43,437 nt of DNA from Apostichopus parvimensis (lineage: Eukaryota; Echinodermata; Holothuroidea; Aspidochirotida; Stichopodidae): NCBI GenBank assembly GCA_000934455.1, contig KN883380.1, positions 95,446-138,882 of the forward strand, given 5' to 3'. Below, piece by piece: positions 33,513-43,437 of this stretch; within the stretch, counting starts at the first letter, position 1, and each line of letters opens with the position of its first letter. The notes under the pieces are model-generated. The model was not told the DNA's origin, made no database searches, and was given only the letters and a program-made list of their open reading frames with translations. A program made the position numbers and the translations under genes.

Positions 33513-36500
33513 CTGAAATCAAACTATATATAATTTGGTAGGTACAATTGAATCGCTTTCCCATTGACATATTTTTTTTACAATAGTATATTTAGATACC
33601 CACCCAAGCATACTCACCCACACACACACACACACAAGAACATGTTAGCCACCATGAAAACGAAGGTTACGATTATAATCGAAACCAAAATCGCCACATA
33701 TAAGCAAATAACAACTGTAAGTTTCAAATGTGTTACCGTTTATACTTGGGCATCGTCGACCACTTTTACATATCACAGCCTGGGTTACACCAAATCAATA
33801 CAGGTAGCTATATATTACAACGTTATATTACACTGCACAGTGACGGAGATTCGCTGTTATTCCCTAAGTACATTGGTGTAACAGTAGTATATACAATCAG
33901 AAACGTAATGTTACGTTGGGGTGCTCCGGCATTAGTTCGGGCTCGTTGTTAATAAAATATAATGAACAACAGATAAAGAGAAACTCCAGTCATAGATATA
34001 ATTGTAGAATATAAGCTTTATTGCTGGAGTGTATCTGAAGTACACTCTCTGAAGTCTGGAATCTTAGTCTTTTCACATCCTAAAAAACTACAGTATTTAA
34101 GTCATTACAACTTCCTTTGAGGGGGCGATAACCTCTCAGTGACATAAACTCTTGGTCTTACTTATAATTACTAAGGTACAAGGAGAGTGCTATGACTAAC
34201 CATATTTGTAATACACATGAGATGCAACAGGTTGTCATATGTAGTTCAGCATGAGTATTTCATGGAATTAAGACATAGGGGGCTTCTACGAATATGATGT
34301 GGGTGTAGGGGTGAATAAGTCTTGGACAGGAAGTAAGTAGTTACTCTTAAGACAAAGAAGCATGGGAAGCAAATGTTTAAAGTAATATGATGGGGATATA
34401 ACTACATACTACATTACATCCCTTTTGGAATTTTGCTGAAGAATTGAACTGAAGTGAAATTGTAAAGCAAGAAAAGAAAAGTAAAATGGAATACAACATT
34501 AATGAATACGAGGCGGGTAACAAAGAAAATTATATACTTTAAGAGATAAATGTGTATATACATGAAAATATAACTTAGTAAACACAATCGTTAGCAAAAA
34601 AAGACTCGCTAACCTTGCTGTGTAAGGTATCACGTGAATTATTCATCTTTTAACTTTCTTCGATGGTATATTTTTGTAATAACCGAGAAAGTTGGCGCGC
34701 TTTGGATTACCGTCAAGACTACCATAAAGGCAAGTACAGAATATTTAACATCTGTAATAACTTTAACTTCACATCCAACCTACATTTCTCATGGATAAAC
34801 CAGAATGAATTTCATCGCGAAAGTATACCAATTCTAAAGTCATTAGCTTTGATAACAAGTCTTGACTTTTTTATATATTGTAGAATAATTCATCAAGAAA
34901 ATATGATACAAACATGAAATTCAAATGTTATATCGAAAATGAATAATAAAAACAACGTAATAACTTAATTTAACTTAACTTAACTTAACTTTACTGTAAT
35001 TAAGTTTGACATAACATCTCAAAATGATACGAGCAAGTTCAACATAATAGTGAAACATAACAATTTCAATTGAACCTCTTTAAAGTTGAAATCTCTATGA
35101 TTTCTTCTTTTTCTCTGAATGAGAAAACTACAAAATTACAAATTACAAAATTACAAATTACAAATTCGTTGTACACATATAGGCTCATCACAAATTGCTT
35201 ACTGAATATTCATAGAGATTTAGAACGAGTCTTACATCCAAAGCCTAGCCCTAAGGTACCGTAGTGTAAATGATATGGTTAAGAACACAATGTATACAAT
35301 ACACTGCCAGTGATTTGGACGAGTGCATTATGTGGCGAGGTGCATATCATTATGTTTGTACTTTCATTGATGTTCCACTTAGGAGATATGTTTAAAATCA
35401 TCATCTAGTGGACATACTATATGATTGCAACATGTATTGTTAGATGCTATGATATTGTTTATGGTTCAACATTTCTAGATCTATTTCTTTTGTATTTTTC
35501 CAAAACAGTTCTAGTTGTTATATCTTTATTGACCAATACACATTCTTTAAAGTTGCGAATAAAAGTTTCACAAATTATTTAAATGTTGTTTGGTATTTTA
35601 ATCTTTTTTATCATATTCCTGATTTCGTTTTTGAAGTATATCTATATGAACAAAAGTGAATACAATACTGAGACTATGGTACTTTAGTTGGCCTCATAAC
35701 ATCCAAGACATAGACCAATTCCACATCATCGGAGACCAGGATGAGCTCAAACAATACAGGTCTGGGATGGTGGGGCGAGACAGGTCTCAATACAGACAAC
35801 AACTACAGCACTTACCTTGGAAAAGCAAATATACCAGGAGAGCTGTCTAGATACTATTTCAGGGTAACAATTGTTAGTTTTAGTCTGATAACCAGCCCTG
35901 ACGATGGACCGAAGTCGTGTTGGAGTTATCATTGCTTCAGTTCGAGTTGGTTGTGACGCTAGCCTATCCAAGGGCCGAATCATATCCCCAACGACCCCCC
36001 CCCCCTTCTCTACAATCAACTATGTCTATAGATATGGTATTTTTTTTAAATGTATATCATGGCACTCTGAGTCGGTCATACTATGACAACTCTCTCATGC
36101 TGGGCTCCGTTATCATTATGTTAATATTAGCTGAGAGGAAGACCATGTAGTAACATTGAACACATTTGAAATACAAATAAATAGTCGATAATGGTATTTA
36201 GGCTACTTGTATTGTGCAAACCGACTTTTGCACGAATCCATTTCCCAAGTTATGATTTGTACGTGTTGTTAGCTTCTACTGCACGATATACTGTTTCAAC
36301 GTTTATTGAAAAGTCGCAGCTATTCTATTATAATCTCTGCAATAAACATGTTTAGAAGTTAACGAATAATACAAATATTTGTTACTTTTGAAAAAAAATA
36401 GCTAATTTAAATATTAAATTTGGATCGAACGGTTACAAATAAACTGTCGTCAAAACATACATATTCTTAAACTGAAGTGTAGAATCCAATTGTGTGTGTG

Positions 36501-39247
36501 TGTGTTATTTGTAAAGTCAGCGTATGTAGTAATTAATTAGGCAAGTAATTCAAATAATTGCTTAAGCAAGAACAAAATAAAGGCAAGATTTATATAATAT
36601 TTGGATCTGTAACAATCACTTTCCTTTGAACGAGTTAGATAAAAGAAAACCATCCGATTTTGGTGTTTGGGGAATATTATCTATTGGCAAAGGACATTTG
36701 ATTCTCTCTCAGTCCAACATATATTTTGTAGAAGGCCAACGCATTTGGCGTTGCCGGGAAAGATAACTAAATAAATTCATAGAAAAGTAGGCTGCTACAT
36801 GAAAGCATCATATAGCAGGATCCAGTAGATCTGGGCAAAAACCACACCGTGATACCTATCAAAACAGTACGACATAGCAGAAAAGATGACGTTTCCATAT
36901 GTATTTTTTGTTCACTAAATACATTTTCTACTATAGTATTAACTGCTTAACTTAACAATTCAATATTTCTGCCAGATACTTTCAATAAGACAGATTTGGG
37001 TGATAAACACTTTTCGCATACCCGATGGAAATAATTTAAGAAACATTATGGCGTCACCTACCTTGCTGTACAACCAAACGTAGTTCTTATGGCATTTACC
37101 AATACTTGACCTTGTAAGGGGAGTAAAGGGTTACTTTTTATTGACGAGTTCGTGTTCGTGTACGTAATCGTGTTTGTCTTGTTCGTTCTACTGTTGACAG
37201 TTTGTCACCTTGGCTTTTGTATGTAAGCAACCAACATAAAAGGCATTCAATTAGTTTCTAGTAAGTAAGCACTCCATACCATATCATGCAATAGAATAGT
37301 TGCAACTTATCAATAAAACACACTTAATTACACGTAAACCTCTATATGTTAGGAATTTATAAACTTTATTAAAAAGGTTAACGTCTTGCTTCACCTTTAA
37401 GAATAACGATCAAAGATAGTAAACTAATTTCATTTGTTAACAATGTATGTTGGCTAGATATTACACAGGGGGTTCCATATATTGAAGTGCAATCAATTTG
37501 TTTTAGATTTAGTTTGCAGGGGAAACTTATAGAAAAGGAGAGAGTTTAATCTTGAGGTGGAACGGGAATGAGGAGCGGGGGGGGGGGGAGGTTGAAGTTC
37601 CATGAAAATTTGACACATCTGCGTTATTTCATTTTTCGTTTTAAAAGTACAGTTACTATAGATACGGTATCGCATTAGCAGGACGCTTCGCCAATATCGT
37701 TTATTGGGAATATCAGAGATATATTATGCAAGGCAAGAAACAGGAGAGTTTGAACAGAGGGTAAATATAAACAACGGGATTAAGGCATCCGAGCGTCAGT
37801 TTCGGTATTTACTTTCCTTAGGAAGAGAATATTTTTTATTGCTGAGTGTGTATATTTGTTTTATTTATTCTACGAGGAAATGGAGGTTTGTGATTCGAAT
37901 GTGTCTAGCGTAAAACTCCTGATTTATGAACCAGACATTAGTTGTATGTTGTACATATGTTCGCATGATTGTGTATGGCTTGATGTAGTGCTTAAAACAA
38001 GAGCAGCAACGCTGCAGAAGCTCATGTAACCTTCTATTTGAGAAATATTCTTGTGCATTAGACATACGAGGGATAACGATGTTATATCCTTTCCTTCCAT
38101 CTCCTTTCCCCCTTGCAGTATGATCCTTCTTAGCAGCCATAATTTGAATTTGAATATGAATATGACTAATAAATCGGCAGGTCTGACTCATTTTAGGGTC
38201 CGGGGAGAGTGGTGCGTGGCGAAGGCTACATCCCCGGGTTAAATTAGAAAGTCCATGGAAAATTGAAACGAAGAATTAAAAAAAAACAAAAAAACGAAGA
38301 TTTAAAATCTTTTCGATACGAAACTTATTTAAACCTGAAGACTAATTACACAGGGGGCCGGGTACAGAAATGACTGTCCCCGACGTCTGACGCAGCTGCA
38401 TGGTTAGACGGCACTGTAGATCGTTTTAGGTAACCAAACACAACACACAGTAGTTCAGTATCCAGCCCGCCATGTTTATTCTGTATACACATATGTGAAT
38501 ATTAGCACTGACTTATATTATTCTTATACAGCAAATGGCAGTAAAGAATACAAATGAAAAAACGTACATTCCATAAAGTCTTTGTCACAATATCGTAAAA
38601 TATTTATCATACCGTGGTGACTCTGACAAAATGAATGAGATAATAATGGAAAAGGTCACATTCTCAGTAAAATGTTGATGTAATTATATGCATCATAGAT
38701 GTGCACGTTATTAATGCACATGTCTTTTGTCGTGATTTACAACAGGTAACCCCCGGCAACTGGTGGCTTGTCACAAACGCACATCCCCGGCCACTGGTAG
38801 GTTGTCACAAACGCACACACACATAAATATGTGTACAGCACCATGTAAGAGTCCATGCACAAGAGCATACTATACACTCGCAGTACACGCCATTCTGGCC
38901 AAGTTGCATGCCCAATGCCTTAACAATCTGACCGTATTGATTCCTGTTGGTTTTTATAGACAGATGAAGATGTCTGAAAAACAACCTCTTCGGTCTGAAA
39001 CGCTTATCTCTGTTTCAAATATAAAAAAAAGAAGAAGAAATACCAAGGTGTCCTATGATGCTTACACATGTTGAAAACCACAAAATATGTGCATAATAAA
39101 TATTACCTGAGTAACAACATACTGTCTTTATTTTAACGAACTTGGTCATTAATCAAAAGTTAAAGTTTCTAATATTGTTATCTTTCAAAGATGAGCTTCC
39201 CTGCGCCCCGTCAACGACACAACTGTTTAATGCACATATCTCTCTGT
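33513..39247. other. Long intergenic stretch with simple repeats, no confident gene
   Basis: It holds a (CA)n at 33618-33636, (TTAAC)n at 34961-34991, (ACAAATT)n at 35129-35166, a (TG)n at 36491-36505, a C10 run near 36000 and a G11 run near 37580. A 33-bp direct duplication (GGCAACTGGTGGCTTGTCAC-type) lies at about 38751-38819. A small coding-like island is at 35741-35860. No gene can be named. Confidence 0.4.
35741..35863 (+). CDS. Possible short exon of unknown function
   Basis: From ATG 35741 the frame reads a compositionally normal protein (NTGLGWWGETGLN then YSTYLGKANIPGELSRYYF) up to TTTCAG|GGTAAC near 35862, which can act as a donor. It is preceded by GGAGACCAG, a weak acceptor. I recognise no family and see no partner exon. 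It could be chance. Confidence 0.2.
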
Positions 39248-40075
39248 TAAACGGTCGTATAAGCCAAACATGTAGTAAGTTCGCAATGGTACTCCTATTC
39301 TAGAATATTTACTAAGCCTACTCGTCCCTTTTAAATTATACTAGAACTTTATGATCTACACTAGTGCAGCATGAAATGCACATACCAGTGACAAGATGCC
39401 TGTAATCGTTCTGGAACGCATACTTAAGTGCATAACACTTGTCTTTTTACTGATGATGTTGGAATGACAATACAACCCATGGAGTAAAAATGTCGGGGAA
39501 GTAGCCAAAATCCTTGGTGTGAGGGAGCAAGTCAAATGTTCGGAGCTCATATTAATTGTGAGTAAGTGTATTTTACGCTTAAATCAGTACGAATTTAAAA
39601 GACATAATATGGACTCTACCATTCCGATAAGTACGTAGTTACATAGAAGAATATAAACATACACTTATTGAATAATATTTATATCATGGATAGCGTACTT
39701 ATTGTATTGAATTATGTGGAAAAAAAGTCGTATACTATTTGTTTTGGATGACCCTCACATGTACAGGATTTCCATTAACCCTCAATATGCCAGTCAGATG
39801 CGTTTACAATATTGTGACGTTTCAATGATTATTTATTTCTCACTAGGCTGTTGATACAAGAACTATTCATTCCAAAATGATTGAGCAACGGGGTAACGAC
39901 TATTTTAAAGTTCGTAAACAACAATGTATTACATTTGTGATCAGTAATGTTTCACTAAAACTTCGCTTGCATCCACAAATAAATCAACATGAAATTTCCT
40001 TTCCTGCCACATAGAATCGTATTCACAATATTATAAAAAATTGATTGGAAATTTCCATATTCCCAGATGATGAAT
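39248..40075 (-). repeat. ~820-bp dispersed repeat, copy C (inverted)
   Basis: Reverse complement of copies A and B: it begins (minus sense, at 40075) ATTCATCATCTGGGAATAT and ends CTTACTACACGTTTGGCTTATACGACCGTTTA. Similarity to copy A appears to extend some tens of bases past 40075 (ATAGTCTTG, GTGTCGGTTGC blocks), toward what would be the exon 1 side. Confidence 0.8.
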
Positions 40076-42254
40076 GATTTAGTTATATTAACAAGACTAT
40101 TTAAGAACCATCGACGAAGCATATGCATATTACATATAGCTCTTAGAAGCAACCGACACACATCGGTAGTTAACAATTACTAGTATAGCTTTTCCTCAGA
40201 AGATGGCAATTCACCGACACACACCAGCAGTTACCAAACAATAATGCCCAACAATTGAAATGATCAATTGCAGCCTTAGACTATTTTAATACGTTATTCC
40301 ACACATATCTCAAACTGAAACCTGAAGGGAATCAACAGAGGACAAGCCAACGAAACACATCAGTAGTTACCAAACAATAACGCACCATCATTGTAAGGCA
40401 ATGTGAATAATGAGGATTTCATTTCTTTTAATCAGTTCAGAAGAAAAATTACAACAATTATTGATGTTTACATGACTTACTCGAGGTGAATATATTAGAT
40501 ATACATTATATGTACGATGTTTTGTTGTTTGCTGTATTTCCCATGTCCTAAGCAAGTATATGCTTCCAAATATAAATTACAAAATACGCGGGAATAAAGC
40601 AACACAAGCAAATAATAACAAAAAGGGGAAAGATAATGATGGCCTTCATTATGTTCAACAAGCATGTTGCCAGGCGTATTTAATCGTTCAAACTAAGCCC
40701 TCAATTAAGTTTAGGCTAATATTTAAACGTACAGTTTTGCATTGACTTGTTTGTGAGTATGCTTTTGTAATCAAAACTATCAATATTTTAGTCAGATTAA
40801 TATGGTTTGGAATTGTCCAAATTATAAGATTTTTCTAGATTGTTTTTTTTTTACTGCAATTCCACCTGGTGTTTTATTTTATATTTTAGCTTTAGCGGGT
40901 TACTATATCATGCTGTGTACATGAATTCACTCTTGATAGTCATCCTGATGATATGCGTCTGATCGGGGATTATATTGCTAATGGTGGGAGTCAGGTTAGA
41001 TCCTTGTGTTACCTTGTGTAGGTTTCCCGTACGCTTCGTTATTCTCAAATTGTCTCAGTGTAACTTCTAGCAAGGAAGAGAAATTACTCGGAAATTTATA
41101 TTTTTGCAACATTTTTCATAAGGGAGTGGGGCGAAGACATATTCACCTTTACCTTTCCTATCCCTGTTCAGTATAACTGAATCTATAATTACTTATAAGT
41201 AAAGTAAATGAGCAGCAGACACAAATAAATGCAATTTCACACATTTAAACATTTATTTTTATTTTCTTGGTTACATTGTATCTCCTATCGCACATTTACT
41301 TTGCATGTATTGATTTCGAAGATGCTGCGTATAGATGTGCTCCTTTTTATATTGTGACCGAATCTATGATTTGCTTCGATGGTAGTAGGTAATTATTTTC
41401 TTGATTGCATCTATACATGACATATACTAACCCATCCATTGTTTCGTTTCGTGTTACCAATTGCAATCACTGACAGAACAAACATTCAATGATTTGGCAT
41501 CCAGGCAGTGTGATTCTCTACCAGCAATGAAAGTGATGTTACTGAGAAGCTACCGATTCAACAACAATGTTCCCGATATTGTAATTGTTACAGAACCTTA
41601 CTTGGCACAGGAAATGAGAAAACAACGTAGTCTAAGTTTCCAAGATACGAACAGTTGAAGTTTTGATGAATCTGGAGAAATTCATTAAATGTGTGCTAGC
41701 TATGCCGTAGAGTGTTGCGCTTATCAAAATGTCTTATATTAGCCCATTTTAGTTACAAGTACATATATATCATTTGCATCATGTGATGTTCCTCTTTTCA
41801 AAGAAGACAATCAAATATTTAAAAACAAATTGCCCTAGGCCACAAACCTGTCTTCAGTGTACTTGAAAAGAAGGTTGTAAAACCAAAGGAATAGCATAAC
41901 AGAAATTAGACAGGACATTACCTTTACATCATCAATGTGCATAATCAGCTAGTATGGTCTATTTTATTACAATACAAACACTAGACATGTTTGTAGGAAC
42001 GACTAGTTTCTATGACTAAATAACTGTTGATGAAATAACGTGACTATTCAAAATGATGTAAACTGTGTTATATCATGTACCAGAATGGCTCCCTCTATTG
42101 TTCCCATATTTCCTTGTACAACATCAGAGTACACAAATAAGTTGCACTATTTACCCGAACATTTTTCTTACTGAGAAATGTGACATCAAATCAGGTTTTT
42201 CCTCTTGAAGAAATAAAGCTATAGCAAATGTCAATCAAAAACATCCCTGTGTAT
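40076..42254. other. Intergenic DNA, no gene recognised
   Basis: Three short, diverged repeats of AACGAAACACATCAGTAGTTACC-like sequence occur at about 40148, 40209 and 40344. The short frames at 40560-40745 and 41461-41658 have no recognisable domains. Confidence 0.4.
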
Positions 42255-42542
42255 CACCCGATAATCATATCTAGTACAGTAACTACTGTTCTGGTTCCAC
42301 AACCGTGCATCAGTAACTACTGTGCTGTGTTCGTAACAGGTTATTTCTTACTGCAATTTTTTTTTTTTAAGTACGTCAAATTTCCACCTTTCGGACTCGT
42401 AGTTCAACGTGTAACAGCTTTACAGTAATTACTGTGCCACCTGTAACACATGTTACCGTGTTGCGAACACAGCGCAGTAGTTACTGATGCACGGTTGTGG
42501 AACATGAACAGTAGTTACTGTACTAGCTATGAGTATCGGGTG
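42255..42542. mobile_element. Foldback MITE with two 84-bp arms
   Basis: 42255-42338 and 42459-42542 are inverted copies, equal in length and identical at 78 of 84 positions by my alignment, starting CACCCGATA and ending TATCGGGTG. The 120-bp centre contains a T run and a further CAGTAATTACTG. RNA or single-stranded DNA from it would form a long hairpin. Target duplications are not clear and no protein is encoded. Confidence 0.8.
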
Positions 42543-43437
42543 TGCTTATTTACTATTTGAAACGTTTATCAAACACATACGATATTTACATCTATAGCAT
42601 TGGTTATATGGAAACGACTTTCATAAGAAGCATGTGCAAACAAATATCTTACCATTCGGTTATATGTTCATAAGCGTAGTAAACCGATAGTTAATTTGCT
42701 ATCGCGCAACCTACACTAACTTTCCCATATTGGAAGGGTGTGAATTTGGGGGGGGGGGGGGCACTTGCTGAAATACATTGGAAACTCGTTGCTGTTCTGT
42801 TGATTATGTCCCGTTTCAGATACCGTACTTATGAGATCCACTCCATACCAGTCTGATCAAAGCGTCCATACTTGACTCCGCCCACGAGCCTCAGTGGATA
42901 GGACATGTGTTTGAAACGTCATATACGGAAACCTTATAGTAACTACTTGTAACGCGGTATTAATTCGGTCACTCAGATTATTATACACCACTGAACATTG
43001 TATTCTCACTGTGGTCTGTGCGTTAATATTGTACAGAGAAATATATTTAAGAAACTATGATAAAAAAATTCATCAGCCGAGACAGTGGAGTATTTACATA
43101 TATGCTAAATGTGGGCTTTGCATATTTGTCTGTGTTCCAGGCCCTCGCACATCACATGCACACAATATATCCCCAGAAAGTTTGTGTATGAACCATAAAT
43201 GTCATTTCTTACCTGAAAATGTCCTTACAAGAGAGATTGACAACGTTTCCTCCACTTTTAATATACCAAAATAGCCCAGCTTACCCAGTTGAATATTGGC
43301 ATATATTATTTTAGAGCATTAAAATAACTGCCTGTTATAGTTGATTATTAACCAACACTATGGATGCCGAGACGTAGGGTACATCATGACCGTTTTACGT
43401 TTTACAAATACTCAACAATGCAAAATAAACGTATTTG
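42543..43437. other. Intergenic DNA to the window end
   Basis: Contains a G11 run near 42755. A short tRNA-like stretch (AGCCTCAGTGGATAGGACAT, near 42888) lacks a box B. No gene is supported. Confidence 0.4.

Noticed and set aside
33900..34430. Possible solo LTR (TGTTACGTTGGGGTGC... with AATAAA nearby, ending near TACATTACATCCC)
   Set aside because: No second LTR, no clear TG...CA boundaries with a target duplication, and no retroelement coding sequence.
40205..40260. Exon-1-like ATG beside repeat copy C (ATGGCAATTCACC)
   Set aside because: It opens only 13 codons and lacks the hydrophobic anchor, so it cannot be called a sulfotransferase paralogue.
42886..42960. tRNA-like sequence with AGCCTCAGTGGATAGGACA
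   Set aside because: Only a box A-like match; no T arm or box B follows, so it is not a supportable tRNA or SINE.

Overview
This is nuclear DNA of a marine invertebrate, most likely a deuterostome and possibly an echinoderm such as a sea cucumber. The evidence is AT-rich sequence, genes split by canonical GT-AG introns, a dense load of DNA transposons, MITEs, a tRNA-derived SINE and satellites, a Golgi-type sulfotransferase gene, and a decayed TRIM-like gene. The species assignment is inference from general sequence character. Nothing in the window looks prokaryotic or plasmid-like. A 230-base assembly gap (N) lies at 19609-19838.

The left quarter (311-11290) is best explained as one large DNA transposon of about 10.98 kb. 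It has 17-bp exact terminal inverted repeats (CAGTTGGAAGTCTGACC) and a 4-bp target-site duplication (AATG) on both sides. It carries one very long reading frame (about 2128-7287) with an N-terminal Cys/His-rich region, a DDE-like transposase core, an XPG/FEN1-like nuclease domain and a C-terminal CXC-type cysteine cluster. The XPG domain and the 4-bp duplication point to the Academ superfamily. A single in-frame TAA at 4732-4734 cuts the frame in two and separates the likely third catalytic acidic residue from the first two. The rest of the element is non-coding: a probable 5'-UTR intron, a ~170-bp satellite, a ~104-bp duplication and a C-rich tract.

From 11291 to 19600 come a TTAA-flanked Kolobok/piggyBac-style MITE (11781-12382), a ~44-bp minisatellite (13370-14190), a tRNA-derived SINE on the minus strand (about 14230-14556), a GGGCCC-rich tandem repeat (15340-15980), and the last exon of a minus-strand sulfotransferase gene (16127-17540). 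Its first exon, encoding a type II signal anchor, begins at 19964 and runs into the N gap. The intervening intron holds a hAT-type MITE (18400-19097) with near-identical 8-bp duplications.

The right half is mostly non-coding. Its main structures are three diverged copies of an ~820-bp sequence (20089-20898 +, 30136-30961 +, 39248-40075 inverted); the first copy sits immediately upstream of the sulfotransferase start codon, so it overlaps that gene's likely promoter. A broken TRIM-like gene on the minus strand (31830-33512) shows a death-effector-like exon, a B-box zinc finger, coiled coil and beta-propeller-like sequence with several frameshifts and stops. A foldback MITE (42255-42542) has two 84-bp arms.
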